A stretch of DNA of 64,000 nucleotides from Leptolyngbya sp. FACHB-321. Lineage in GTDB: Bacteria > Cyanobacteriota > Cyanobacteriia > Leptolyngbyales > Leptolyngbyaceae. The notes below the pieces were generated by a model. The model saw nothing but the letters and a program-made list of their open reading frames with translations. It did not search any database and was not told the origin of the DNA. Both the position numbers and the translations under genes were made by a program. This document shows, piece after piece, positions 1 to 8,543 of this stretch. Location: the NCBI RefSeq assembly GCF_014695975.1, contig NZ_JACJPI010000061.1:106914-170913 (forward strand), read 5' to 3'. Numbering within the stretch: position 1 is the first letter of the stretch; each line of letters opens with the position of its first letter.

Positions 1-212
1 ATCACGTGCTCTAGATGTTTGGCTTGCTGAAAAATCGCTTCAGCGATTTTAGGATGGGCATGACCATGAAGATTGACCCACCAGCTCGAAATGCAATCGA
101 GAATTCGTTCCCCAGTTTCTAGCTCAAGCCATGCCCCTTGTGCAGCTTTCACCTTCAACGGCTCAGGAGCAGTTTTTGCCTGGGTATAGGGATACCAGAT
201 GTTTGGATGCAT
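1..212 (-). CDS. bioA: Adenosylmethionine-8-amino-7-oxononanoate aminotransferase, N-terminal part
   Basis: This is the first 70 or so residues of a class III aminotransferase; the rest lies beyond the left edge. The start reads MHPNIWYPYTQ, followed by a segment ending ISSWWVNLHGHAHPKIAEAI. That matches the BioA N-terminus, where the WxPYTQ and SSWW(V)N..GH.HP..A.AI motifs line the substrate and PLP pocket. BioA makes 7,8-diaminopelargonate in biotin synthesis, in the cytosol. The ATG at 212 lies 24 bp after the sufU stop on the same strand, so the two are probably co-transcribed. The truncation is caused by the window edge and is not a sign of decay. Confidence 0.85.
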   Translation of the reverse strand, partial: MHPNIWYPYTQAKTAPEPLKVKAAQGAWLELETGERILDCISSWWVNLHGHAHPKIAEAIFQQAKHLEHV

Positions 213-236
213 AAGTTTATGGACTACGGCGATCGC

Positions 237-719
237 CTAAGCCGTTTCCTCATTACTCACAAACCCGTCTGACTGGCTGGCTTGAGGGTTTTCTAATGCT
301 GCTTTGAGCGTCTGCCAGGTCAGCGTCGCGCATTTAATCCGTACAGGAAATTGCGACACACCTTGCATCACGTTCAGCTTGCGAAACTCAGTCGGGAACT
401 CGTCCTTACCCTGCATCATGGTATGAAAGTGTTGCACCATCGCCAATGCTTCCTCCAAGGTGCGTCCCTGCATTGCTTCTGCCATCAAGTCTGCCGATGC
501 CATCGCGATCGCGCAACCTTCTCCCTCAAATTTGACCGTTTCAATGCGATCACCCGTTGCATCAAGCTGCACCGTAAGCTCGATTGTGTCACCACAAGAA
601 GGATTGTGCCCGCGCTGACGACGATCAACCGGCTCAGTTGTACCGCGATGCCGAGGCTTCTTGTAGCGTTCCAGAATGACTTGCTGGTATAGATCGCGCA
701 GATTGCCAAGAGAAGACAT
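237..719 (-). CDS. sufU: SufU-type iron-sulfur cluster assembly protein
   Basis: A 160-residue protein of the SufU/IscU fold, which accepts sulfur from a cysteine desulfurase during Fe-S cluster assembly in the cytosol. The three family cysteines are all present: one in NPSCGD (about residue 42), one in GEGCAI (about 69) and one in RIKCATLTW (about 130). The insertion between the second and third cysteines is typical of SufU rather than IscU. The first 110 residues are the most conserved part, and the last 20 are a polar tail. The gene reads straight into bioA, 24 bp downstream. Biotin synthase is an Fe-S enzyme, so the pairing makes sense, but the functional link is inference. Confidence 0.88.
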   Translation of the reverse strand: MSSLGNLRDLYQQVILERYKKPRHRGTTEPVDRRQRGHNPSCGDTIELTVQLDATGDRIETVKFEGEGCAIAMASADLMAEAMQGRTLEEALAMVQHFHTMMQGKDEFPTEFRKLNVMQGVSQFPVRIKCATLTWQTLKAALENPQASQSDGFVSNEETA

Positions 720-774
720 GAGTCAAATTTTTAAACATTATTCATCCTTCTTCATCCTATCAGCGTCTTTTGTT

Positions 775-909
775 AGTGGGGGCATCCAGGCAAGGAAGGC
801 AAAATTCAGAAGGTAGAGGAAGGAGGACAGGAATAGAGCGTCTAGGGTTAAGAATCAGCAACCAGCGTTTAGCTGCCAAAACTCAGCACCCTTCTACCCC
901 TTCACTTCT
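775..909. repeat. Purine/pyrimidine low-complexity intergenic repeat
   Basis: Between sufU and the next gene upstream lies a purine-rich stretch (about 780-830) followed by a pyrimidine-rich stretch (about 890-918) built from CCCTTCT/CCCCTTC-like units. The two arms are roughly complementary in composition and could fold back on each other. The pyrimidine arm, read on the minus strand, supplies the last codons and the TAA stop of the gene at 910-2031. The same repeat type recurs elsewhere in the window. Confidence 0.6.
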
Positions 910-2031
910 TTACCCTTCTAAATCTGCCTCTCGTACCGCCCGTGCTGTTGCTTCGCCCGCACGATCGCTCATTAAGCGCTGTTGGTCGTAACCCAGCACC
1001 AGTTCCCAGGCATCTGCAGGATAGCGATCGACTAGGGGCAACGCTACTTCATCCATCATCCAGCGACCATGAAGCTGATCAACTTTGATGTGTAGTGTCC
1101 AGTAGCTCATAGCATTGTCCGACAAGCCAAGACGTTGAGCAGCCGCATAATAAGGGTTAAAGCCAGCAGGAACCGAAAGCTCGCCATAGAGTAAGCCACC
1201 GGCATAGCGGAGAAAATCACGTTTGCGTTCAGACAGTAAGAAACTGTGATTGATGATTGCCAGCACTTCCCACGGCACCGCGTCAAAGTAAGCTTCTGGT
1301 TCAGTACTCATCCCTAAGTCAGAAAGCATGGTGGCAAAGTAGGTAGAATGCTTGCGTGCTAATTTGCCAGCGCCATATTCTTCTACTACCAGGCGAGTCA
1401 GAACGCTGTGAACCTCGTTTGCAACACCGCCCAGCATCCGAGAAAGCTGACTAGCTTCAATCAAACCGTCCAGCGAGGCAATCTCTAACAGCTTGCGGTA
1501 ACCTGCAAGGGTCATTTCGTCTCGAAAGTAGCGCCCCGTAGCGGAAAGCTCAGGATCAAGGTCAGCAGCAACTCGATCGCGCAGAGCACTGACAACATCC
1601 AATTGCTTTAAGCTATCCACATCCAACTGAGACAGTTCCCAACTTTGCCAAGCCGCTTCAATCTGGTTGCGGATCGTTTGCAAATAGAGCGATCGCTCAT
1701 TCTCATAGTTACTTAGCGCGTCGTACCAGAAGAACTTGAGACGGTTGATGCGGTAAAGCACGCGCTGCAAAAACCGATGCGCCTCATTGGAATTGTAAAC
1801 GTCACCATAAGCCGCTACTAACGCCGCTGCCACTGCCTTCTCGAAAGACTCGCGCGTGGGCAGCAATTGCTCCAGGTTTTCATCAAGAGCAGGAGTGTTG
1901 AGTAGAGTAAGAAATAGCTGTTCGGCTTCGTCGTAGTCGGGTGCAGTTGCACGTGTCAGTGGATGATGCATAACTGCTGACGTTAAACGGTCTGACATTT
2001 CGCGGTCTGACATCTCTTGGTAACGGCGCAT
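910..2031 (-). CDS. Iron-containing redox enzyme family protein (haem-oxygenase-like diiron fold)
   Basis: A 373-residue, mostly helical soluble protein that resembles the iron-containing redox enzyme / Haem_oxygenas_2 family, related to the TenA and UndA folds. Likely metal ligands are visible in the C-terminal half: ANEVHSVL with EEYGAG (about 200-220), KHSTYF (about 227), INHSF (about 258) and HIKVDQLHG (about 310-318). In related enzymes Glu, His and Asp at such places bind two irons that activate oxygen. No substrate can be read from the sequence. It lies upstream of sufU-bioA on the same strand with a repeat-filled 190-bp gap. The N-terminus contains a short duplication (EMSDREMSD). Family assignment is fairly safe; the reaction is unknown. 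Confidence 0.7.
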   Translation of the reverse strand: MRRYQEMSDREMSDRLTSAVMHHPLTRATAPDYDEAEQLFLTLLNTPALDENLEQLLPTRESFEKAVAAALVAAYGDVYNSNEAHRFLQRVLYRINRLKFFWYDALSNYENERSLYLQTIRNQIEAAWQSWELSQLDVDSLKQLDVVSALRDRVAADLDPELSATGRYFRDEMTLAGYRKLLEIASLDGLIEASQLSRMLGGVANEVHSVLTRLVVEEYGAGKLARKHSTYFATMLSDLGMSTEPEAYFDAVPWEVLAIINHSFLLSERKRDFLRYAGGLLYGELSVPAGFNPYYAAAQRLGLSDNAMSYWTLHIKVDQLHGRWMMDEVALPLVDRYPADAWELVLGYDQQRLMSDRAGEATARAVREADLEG

Positions 2032-2149
2032 AAGGTTCGTTGAAGTTTTTCCTGAATACCCCTTTATCGTGATGGTTTGTTACATAAACTTCATCTACTT
2101 GAGTAGTAGATTTAATCGTCTACATACGTATCTAGAGAGAGAATATCTT

Positions 2150-2334
2150 ACCTGGTAAAGGCGTGGAAGGGTGGGAAGGTGAAAGAGTAGGAAGGTGGAA
2201 GAGTGGGAAGGCGGGAAGGTAAAAGGGTGAAAGGGTAGAAAGGTGGAAGGGGCGTTAGCGTTGCCATATTTCTACTAATTCTTCACTCCTTCACCTCTTT
2301 ACTCCCTCATCCCCTTACCTCTTCACCTCAAGTC
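2150..2334. repeat. GA-rich / CT-rich inverted low-complexity repeat
   Basis: The stretch from about 2158 to 2250 is a run of 7- to 10-base units of the GGGAAGG/GGTGGAA kind on the plus strand. From about 2278 to 2334 the composition flips to CTTCAC/CCCTTACC units. The two arms form an imperfect long inverted repeat around a short AT-richer centre. Read on the minus strand, the second arm provides the last residues and stop codon of the SpoIIM-like gene. This resembles the short tandemly repeated repetitive sequences known from filamentous cyanobacteria. Confidence 0.75.
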
Positions 2335-3289
2335 GATCGCCCGGTTTCTGCCTCAAATACCAGACCAAGGCAGTAAATAAGGCAATGCCTACGCTGTACT
2401 TCAGCACATCTGGTACCGCAGGATTGGGTGAGAAAAACCCTTCAATGATGCCAGCAATGACTAGCATGGGCACAATGCCATAGATCAATTGAACAGCCTG
2501 AATACCATAGAGCTTGAGCGCCTCCGATCGCTTATAAACACCTGGAAACAGTAGCGCTCTAGCAAGCAAGAAACCAGCGCCACCCGCAAGAAAGATGGCA
2601 GGCAGTTCTAACGCTCCATGGGGAAACACAAACGCCCAGAACGGCAAGGCAAGGTTGTTTTGCCCGACTAACGTGCCGATCGTGCCAATCAGGGTGCCGT
2701 TGAGAAGCATGGCATAGGTAGTAAATAGCCCTCCTGTCATGCCGCCTGCGACTGCCGCAAACGAAACCTTGATGTTGTTGATCATGATGTTAGTAGAGGC
2801 AAACGGCTCAATACCAACGATCGACCCCATCCAAAGCTCACCACGATCGCGTACCTGCTCGATCATTGCGGCTGGCACCACTAGCGCTAAAAAGGCAGGA
2901 TCACGCCATGCTAACCACCACGACACTAAGCCTGCGATGACGAATAAGCCTGCTGCTAGAGCAATGTAACCTCGTGACTGCTGTACAACGGCTGGAAACC
3001 CCCAGCGATAGAACAACCAGAGGGCTTGCCATTCTTGACGGCGCGACCCTTGATAGATTTGGGTATAGCTACGGGTTGCCAGCGTCTGTAAATCTTGCAC
3101 AATAAGGTCGCCTACTTCATGAGTGCGGGCGCGTGCCAGGTCAGCAGCGGTCGATCGATACAAGCTAGCAAGTTGCCGGATTTCGTTGGCATCCAGTGCT
3201 TTTAAGCCTTGCTTTTCTGCTTTTTTGAGCAGGGTATCCAGTTCACCCCAACTGGGTTGCCGCCGCGCCAGCCAGCGCTGAATGTTCAT
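2315..3289 (-). CDS. Stage II sporulation protein M-like (SpoIIM/DUF95) membrane protein
   Basis: A 324-residue integral membrane protein of the SpoIIM (DUF95) family. An N-terminal soluble helical part (1-105, with the family pattern LYRSTAADLARART at about 45-58) is followed by about six hydrophobic segments. A glycine-rich loop and FPHGALELPAIFLAGGAGF (about 223-241) form the usual SpoIIM signature. In spore formers SpoIIM helps peptidoglycan remodelling during engulfment; cyanobacteria do not sporulate, so the role here is unknown and probably concerns the cell envelope. It is divergent from the next two membrane-protein genes, with 84 bp between starts. Its C-terminus (RLEVKR) and stop fall in a purine repeat. 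Confidence 0.8.
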   Translation of the reverse strand: MNIQRWLARRQPSWGELDTLLKKAEKQGLKALDANEIRQLASLYRSTAADLARARTHEVGDLIVQDLQTLATRSYTQIYQGSRRQEWQALWLFYRWGFPAVVQQSRGYIALAAGLFVIAGLVSWWLAWRDPAFLALVVPAAMIEQVRDRGELWMGSIVGIEPFASTNIMINNIKVSFAAVAGGMTGGLFTTYAMLLNGTLIGTIGTLVGQNNLALPFWAFVFPHGALELPAIFLAGGAGFLLARALLFPGVYKRSEALKLYGIQAVQLIYGIVPMLVIAGIIEGFFSPNPAVPDVLKYSVGIALFTALVWYLRQKPGDRLEVKR

Positions 3290-3373
3290 AATCTGTGATA
3301 TTTTCTGGGACCGTAGAAAGATCGTTTAGAATCGCGTCAACATCTAATGCTCTGAATAGCCAAAGTGTAGCTC

Positions 3374-4375
3374 ATGGCTTCTCCTTCTAATTCGCCTAGT
3401 TCCGTCCAGCCGCTTAGTGTGGGTAATGTTGTTAGCGCTGGGTTTCAGCTTTACAGCACTCACGCCAAGCAATATTTGACGATCGCCCTTTTTGCAACGC
3501 TATGGATTCTGCTGCCGTTTGCTGCGGTCATCCCGGTCGTTCTATTTTTTGTGTCAGTGCAGAACTACTACGCCACACTGGGCTTGATCATTCCTGCCTT
3601 GATTGTGCTGCTTCTGTATGCCACTGCCAAGTACCTGACCAACTTAGCGTTGATCGCACGTCTGGCGTTTGGTGAACTGACCAACCAGCCCGAATCCTTG
3701 AAGGATGCTCGTCGTTATGTGCGATCGCGTCAGTGGAGTTTTCTCATCGCGTCACTGCTACTGGGCTTGATTGGCATGGGTGTTGCCATTGTCTTTTACC
3801 TGGTGCTGGCGATCGCCGTTGTGGGTTTGTTAAGCGCAGCGGGTGGGTTGTCGCTTTTCTCGAACCCATCACCAGAAGCACTAGCGGCAAACGGTGGTAC
3901 ATTCGTGCTAATCGGTCTCCTGTTTCTCCTCCTCTTGCTGGCATTTTTGGTCTTTCTGTTCTGGTTTGCTGCCCGCTTTGTGGCGGCTGAAGTCCCTTTA
4001 GCAGTGGAACCTGGAGTTACCGCAACGAAAACAATCGATCGCATGTGGTCACTGACAAAAGGCAGTGCCTGGCGAATTGCTCTCATTTTGTTCATCACGT
4101 CTTTGGTGACAATGCCCATTCAACTGCTGGTACAGATTGGGATTAGTGCCACCAATGCGATGATTGAAGCCGCTGGTTTTACGCCTGGTGATCCTAGCTA
4201 TACCGCGCTGTCTCTTGTAATCACGTATGTTTTGAGCTTCGCCGTTTCGATCGTCGTCATACCACTGTGGCAGACCATCAAAGCGGTCATATATTACGAT
4301 CTGCGGAGTCGCCGTGAAGGCTTGGGCTTACAGTTGCGCGATCGCGGTACACACGATCGCGGCACATTGAACTAA
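3374..4375 (+). CDS. Polytopic membrane protein, GDPD-membrane-domain-like
   Basis: A 333-residue protein with about six long hydrophobic stretches (about 40-70, 73-97, 125-158, 175-203, 232-262, 280-305) after a short Ser/Pro-rich N-terminus. The opening pattern (PLSVGNVVSAGFQLYSTH) and the closing WQTIKAVIYYDLRSRREGL resemble membrane proteins often labelled glycerophosphodiester phosphodiesterase membrane domain proteins. There is no catalytic GDPD domain here. It lies 7 bp upstream of the RDD gene and is divergent from the SpoIIM-like gene, so all three may act together in the envelope. The function is not known; the family label is tentative. Confidence 0.65.
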   Translation: MASPSNSPSSVQPLSVGNVVSAGFQLYSTHAKQYLTIALFATLWILLPFAAVIPVVLFFVSVQNYYATLGLIIPALIVLLLYATAKYLTNLALIARLAFGELTNQPESLKDARRYVRSRQWSFLIASLLLGLIGMGVAIVFYLVLAIAVVGLLSAAGGLSLFSNPSPEALAANGGTFVLIGLLFLLLLLAFLVFLFWFAARFVAAEVPLAVEPGVTATKTIDRMWSLTKGSAWRIALILFITSLVTMPIQLLVQIGISATNAMIEAAGFTPGDPSYTALSLVITYVLSFAVSIVVIPLWQTIKAVIYYDLRSRREGLGLQLRDRGTHDRGTLN

Positions 4376-4382
4376 TCACCCC

Positions 4383-5189
4383 ATGCGTTTCTTCAACCGA
4401 GTTTCGTTATCCACACCAGAAAGCATCGAGCTAGAGTTTACGCTGGCAGGTATCGGCAATCGCACGCTGGCATTAGCGATTGACTACCAAATTTTGGGTC
4501 TGTTGCTGGTTGGCTTCTGGGTGGTTTGGAGCGTGTTTAGCCTTGGACTGATGAGCTATCTGAGCCAAGCCAATTTCAGCTACGCCTCAGCTCCACTCTG
4601 GCTACTGGCGATCGCGCTACTGATCAGTTTCTTCCTCTTTACAGGCTACTTCGCTTTTTTTGAGGTCATTTGGCAAGGGCAAACCCCCGGCAAACGCATG
4701 ACCAAAATTCGCGTTATCCGCGATGATGGTAGACCGATTGGGCTAGCGCAAGCCGCAATGCGTGCTTTATTGCGACCACTAGATGACCTTTTCTTCATTG
4801 GCGTTTTCTTCATTCTCTTGGGCAAGCAAGAAAAACGACTGGGCGATTGGGCAGCCGGAACGCTCGTCGTACAGGAACAACGGGGCGATCGCAAAGCCAC
4901 GCTGACCATTTCTGACCCAGCAAAGCAACTGGCGATCGATCTACCCAAGCTGGCAGATCTGAACCAACTACTGCCGGATGACTTTGCCGTTGTCCGCGCC
5001 TACCTGCAACGACGACGCACGATGGAAACCCAAGCCAAAAACGACCTGAGCATGAATCTGGCACGGCAGCTTCGGACGGTCATTGCGCTCGAAACTATTC
5101 CCCCCAACACTACGCCTGACCAATTTCTCGAAGCCGTCTATGAGGCGTATCAGCAGATGGCAGGGAGGGGATTTAGCGATCGAGGTTAG
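4383..5189 (+). CDS. RDD family membrane protein
   Basis: A 268-residue protein of the RDD family. Residues 1-30 carry FFNRVSLSTPESIELEFTLAG and then GNRTLALAIDYQIL, where the R..A..ID arrangement corresponds to the RDD motif. Two hydrophobic segments follow (about 35-60 and 75-100), then GQTPGKRMTKIRVI (about 99-112), a third hydrophobic segment near 130-145 and the family pattern KRLGDWAAGTLVV (about 150-162). The C-terminal third (about 175-268) is soluble and helical. RDD proteins are envelope or transport-associated proteins of mostly unknown role. Only 7 bp separates it from the gene upstream, so they are likely co-transcribed. Confidence 0.85.
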   Translation: MRFFNRVSLSTPESIELEFTLAGIGNRTLALAIDYQILGLLLVGFWVVWSVFSLGLMSYLSQANFSYASAPLWLLAIALLISFFLFTGYFAFFEVIWQGQTPGKRMTKIRVIRDDGRPIGLAQAAMRALLRPLDDLFFIGVFFILLGKQEKRLGDWAAGTLVVQEQRGDRKATLTISDPAKQLAIDLPKLADLNQLLPDDFAVVRAYLQRRRTMETQAKNDLSMNLARQLRTVIALETIPPNTTPDQFLEAVYEAYQQMAGRGFSDRG

Positions 5190-5347
5190 CCAGAATTGGT
5201 AATGCAGTCGGTGCAACCATCGGTTAGACAGTGCTGCGTAGACCCATCGATTGGTGATAGTAGCAAGATGCGAGTCACAGGCTGCAAATTACAGACCGGA
5301 GCGATCTACGCTAGTGTAGAAATTGCTCCCTTGCCCGATCGTGTGTT

Positions 5348-6442
5348 GTGTTTCTAAGCCGCTCCCCTGCTTCCTTACTCCTCACTGCTTGCTTGTTAAT
5401 TCCCCTAACAAGCTGTGCAAACAGTTCGCTCGGTGAATCGCTGGAACAATCCTTTGCTGCTGACCCTAAACTAGAAGAAAATGCGTCTTCTCAACCAACT
5501 GAAACCCCAACGGTAAGCGCAACACCTCCCTTTCAACCATCTATTCAGGGCAGCGAAACACCTACACCAACGTTGAGTCCGTCCCCGTCGGTCACGCCTC
5601 AGACAAACGGTAGCCAAGCTAGCATCCCTCCCTTCTCAGACAGTACAGTGGTTGGTGCGTCTGGCAATTCTGATGGCAGTATTGATACCACCACTGCGTC
5701 TAACAACTCAAATGGTGGGCAAGCGACAGGGACAGATGGCGCCATCGCCTTTAGTGACCTGACGAAAGCGCCTAAAGCGCTACAACAATATGTGTCGGAT
5801 TTGGCACAACTGGGCGTTCTCACACCAGCAAGCAGCAGCAGCAAAGCCAACCAGGCAAAAGAAAAAACACTGTTTGAACCCAATAGCGTGATCACTCGTC
5901 GTGATTACGTGCGCTGGCTAGTAGCGGCAAACAATCGGCTCTATGCTGCCCAACCTGCTAAACAAATTCGCCTCAGTACTGATGCTGCCCAACCTGCCTT
6001 TCAGGACGTGCCTCGCCAAGACCCTGACTTTTCAGCCATTCAGGGATTAGCAGAAGCAGGCTTGATTCCCAGCCCGTTAACAGGTGATAGCACGACTGTC
6101 ACCTTTCGTCCCGATGCGCCGCTCACCCGTGAAGCGCTCATTCTCTGGAAAGTACCGGCGGATACTCGTCAAGCACTGCCAACTGCTAGTCTGGATGCCA
6201 TTAAGCAAACCTGGGGCTTTCAAGATGCTGCCCGCATCGACCCTAAAGCGATGCGAGCGGTGTTAGCCGATTTCCAAAACGGCGATTTAGCCAATCTTCG
6301 GCGTGCGTTTGGTTACACCACATTGTTGCAACCCAAGAAGGCTGTCACTCGTGCCGAAGCTGCTGCTGCGCTCTGGTATTTTGGCTTTCAGGGTGATGGG
6401 CAGTCGGCTCAGGATGCACTTAAGATACCTTCCAAGCCTTAA
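5348..6442 (+). CDS. S-layer-homology-domain lipoprotein
   Basis: A 364-residue protein starting at GTG. A hydrophobic signal (LLLTACLLIPLTSC) ends in a lipobox, with the cysteine at about residue 23, so it is predicted to be lipid-anchored after export. Residues 30-125 are a Ser/Thr/Pro/Asn-rich linker. From about 133 on, SLH-like units appear: FSDL with LAQLGVL, then FEPNSVITRRDYVRWLVAANN; a second FQDV unit with FRPDAPLTREALI; and a third ending KKAVTRAEAAAALWYFG. SLH repeats bind peptidoglycan-linked polymers. There is no OprB porin domain, unlike most cyanobacterial SLH proteins. It stands alone, with about 160 bp upstream and 235 bp downstream free of genes. Confidence 0.8.
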   Translation: MFLSRSPASLLLTACLLIPLTSCANSSLGESLEQSFAADPKLEENASSQPTETPTVSATPPFQPSIQGSETPTPTLSPSPSVTPQTNGSQASIPPFSDSTVVGASGNSDGSIDTTTASNNSNGGQATGTDGAIAFSDLTKAPKALQQYVSDLAQLGVLTPASSSSKANQAKEKTLFEPNSVITRRDYVRWLVAANNRLYAAQPAKQIRLSTDAAQPAFQDVPRQDPDFSAIQGLAEAGLIPSPLTGDSTTVTFRPDAPLTREALILWKVPADTRQALPTASLDAIKQTWGFQDAARIDPKAMRAVLADFQNGDLANLRRAFGYTTLLQPKKAVTRAEAAAALWYFGFQGDGQSAQDALKIPSKP

Positions 6443-6677
6443 GAGCGTTTGAACCAATGACCGTATGGAGCAGCCGTCATCCCGTCTGTAACATCCTATG
6501 AATCGCGTCGGGTTGGTCTTCACAGTTCCCTACAATGATTTTAGAGCAGTCGCTATCTGGGCAAGGGCAGGCTAAAGGGGTGTTCCCTGAGCTAGAGTAA
6601 TGCCTCCATAGACCCTTGAATGCCCACAACCTGTTTAGCGATCGCCCTAGCAAACGATACGAGAGTGCCGAAGCAGT

Positions 6678-7145
6678 ATGCCCAAAACCGTTGCCGATGT
6701 GATGACCCGTGACCCCATCACTGTCACACCTGAGACACCGCTTACAGACGTTATTCGGACAATTTCCGATCGGAAGATCAGCGGTTTACCTGTTGTTGAC
6801 AACACAGGCAAACTTGTTGGGGTCATTTCTGAAACTGACCTTATGTGGCGCGAAACCGGAGTAAAACAGCCGCCTTATATCATGCTGCTAGACAGTGTGA
6901 TCTATCTAGAGAACCCCGGACAATACGAGCGCGACTTGCATAAGGCATTGGGGCAAACCGTTAAGGAAGTCATGAGCCAAAAGCCGATTACTGTCACTCC
7001 TGAAAAATCGCTACGGGAAGCCGCACAACTCATGCACGACCATAAAATTCATCGTCTGCCAGTGCTGGATGCTAAAGGGCAAGTGGTTGGCATTCTTACC
7101 CGTGGTGACGTGATTCGGGTTATGGCAGCAGAGCAGGACGGCTAG
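6678..7145 (+). CDS. Tandem CBS domain protein
   Basis: A 155-residue soluble protein consisting of one pair of CBS domains. The first (about 1-62) has VADVMTRDPITVTPETPL and ISGLPVVDNTGKLVGVISETDLM; the second (about 92-153) has VKEVMSQKPITVTPEKSL and IHRLPVLDAKGQVVGILTRGDVI. Such a pair forms a Bateman module that usually binds adenine nucleotides and reports energy state to a partner protein. The partner is not visible: it is a free-standing gene between the SLH lipoprotein and nblB. The linker between the domains (about 63-90) is longer than usual. Confidence 0.88.
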   Translation: MPKTVADVMTRDPITVTPETPLTDVIRTISDRKISGLPVVDNTGKLVGVISETDLMWRETGVKQPPYIMLLDSVIYLENPGQYERDLHKALGQTVKEVMSQKPITVTPEKSLREAAQLMHDHKIHRLPVLDAKGQVVGILTRGDVIRVMAAEQDG

Positions 7146-7245
7146 GGGACGGTTTTGAGTTAGTTTGCTTCTGAGCATTCACTACTGACTCCTCATTCGG
7201 TCCTCCTCACCCATAAATCATTATTAAAAAACGAGATTGATCAGC

Positions 7246-7905
7246 ATGAGTATTACACCTGAATCGGTTGGCGTGTTGTTGGAGTCGTCGGATTTTGGCG
7301 ATCGCTTGCGAGCAGTGAACCAAATCAGACAATTGGAACCGTCGATCGGCTTTAAGTTAATTCAGGTTGCCATTCAAGATAGCAACCCGCGTGTACGCTA
7401 CGCAGCAGTCAGTCAATTGTCTACGCTGGGACAGCAAGATTTGCCTCAGGTGGCAACCATCCTACGCGAGCGCCTGCGTGACGAAGAAACAGACGTGCAG
7501 GCAGCCGCTGCTGATTCGATCGGGGCACTCCAGTTAACTGAGGTGTTTGATGATCTGCAACAGCTTTATCACACGACCTCTGAATGGTTGGTGAAGTTCA
7601 GCATTGTAGCGACGTTAGGCGAACTGGGCGACAATCGGGCGTTTGGTTTGTTAGAAGAAGCGCTGAAGTCTGATAACGAGCTACTGCAAACGGCAGCGAT
7701 CGGCTCTTTAGGCGAATTAGGCGACGATCGCGCCATTCAACTGCTCATCCCGTTTGCAACTAATCCCGATTGGCAAATCCGCTATCGAGTCGTGCAGGCA
7801 CTCGCCCACCTGGATCATGCGACGGGTCAAGCCACTTTAGAAACACTGGCTCAAGACGACATGGAGCAGGTCGCCCAGGAAGCCCGCAACTACCTCAAAA
7901 AGTAG
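7246..7905 (+). CDS. nblB: Phycobilisome degradation protein NblB-like (HEAT-repeat)
   Basis: A 219-residue protein of HEAT-like repeats. Repeats are visible as NPRVRYAAVSQLSTLG (about 48-63), ETDVQAAAADSIGAL, WLVKFSIVATLGELGDNRA, NELLQTAAIGSLGELGDDRA and WQIRYRVVQALAHL. The N-terminus (MSITPESVGVLLESSDFGDRL) matches cyanobacterial NblB, a relative of phycocyanin alpha-subunit lyase that acts in phycobilisome breakdown or bilin handling under nutrient stress. I chose the ATG at 7246; a TTG nine bases upstream would add only three residues. No phycobilisome genes are nearby. The paralogous lyases CpcE/F have a similar fold, but the N-terminus and length favour NblB. Confidence 0.78.
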   Translation: MSITPESVGVLLESSDFGDRLRAVNQIRQLEPSIGFKLIQVAIQDSNPRVRYAAVSQLSTLGQQDLPQVATILRERLRDEETDVQAAAADSIGALQLTEVFDDLQQLYHTTSEWLVKFSIVATLGELGDNRAFGLLEEALKSDNELLQTAAIGSLGELGDDRAIQLLIPFATNPDWQIRYRVVQALAHLDHATGQATLETLAQDDMEQVAQEARNYLKK

Positions 7906-7920
7906 AACCTCAAAATAGGC

Positions 7921-7948
7921 AAAAAAAGGGCGTTGCTTGCAACGCCCC
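7921..7948 (-). terminator. Rho-independent terminator for the small gene at 7995
   Basis: On the minus strand GGGCGTTGC pairs with GCAACGCCC around a two-base loop, and a run of seven T follows (the A run at 7921-7927 on the plus strand). It lies 47 bp downstream of the stop of the minus-strand gene at 7995-8198. The plus-strand gene nblB ends 15 bp before it and may share the hairpin, though without a T tract on that side. Confidence 0.8.
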
Positions 7949-7994
7949 ATCTACACAGTGATCAAAACACCGAGGCATCGGAACGTAAGGCTGC

Positions 7995-8198
7995 TTAATT
8001 AATCAGTTTTAGACGACCAGTACTGATTTGATCGAAAATGCGGTTGATTTTGTTGCGTTCGCTATCCAGAAGTTTTTGTTCAGCCAGCAGAATGGAGGTG
8101 AGTTGCAGATGATCCTGCCGACTTATTTCACCAGCCGCAAGAATGTGATCAACCAGTTGATAAAGTGTTGCCTTTGGCTGACCTTGAATGCTCCGCAT
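7995..8198 (-). CDS. Small conserved cyanobacterial protein, unknown function
   Basis: A 67-residue hydrophilic helical protein, MRSIQGQPKATLYQLVDHIL..., ending in ISTGRLKLIN. I recognise the pattern (QGQP.ATLYQLVDHIL, then QLTS.LLA, then INR.FD.I..GRL.L) as a short protein found widely in cyanobacteria with no assigned role. It has its own downstream terminator and is convergent with nblB. The fold may resemble a short helical bundle; there is no signal peptide, cysteine or membrane segment. Confidence 0.72.
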   Translation of the reverse strand: MRSIQGQPKATLYQLVDHILAAGEISRQDHLQLTSILLAEQKLLDSERNKINRIFDQISTGRLKLIN

Positions 8199-8543
8199 GA
8201 TGCTCCCTTTTTAACCCAGTGCGTTTTTAGGGTTCTGAATTATAGGATGCTGAATTAAATATCTGTAGACCTCACAAGCTGTAGGGGCATCACAATGCCG
8301 CGCCTTCATGTGAAGAATGTAACTCTATTTAATTCGTGTCTTTAATCCGTGTCCCTTAGTAGTTGCTAGTAGATTGATTATTCCCACCGCTAAGCCTCTT
8401 GTAGCAATAGTTCTATGGAGACTGTGCGATCATAGGGGTCAGCATGATGAAGCATTAATGAAGTTATGGCAATGCTCCGCCACCGCGTTTTCTCACCTGT
8501 TTGCTAAGGTAAGCGGGTAGCAACTACTTTAGGATGTTTAGCC
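8199..8543. other. Gene-free stretch upstream of gloB
   Basis: About 345 bp between the divergent small gene and gloB. It must hold both promoters, but I could not define either with confidence. No open frame of note, repeat or strong hairpin was seen. Confidence 0.4.
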
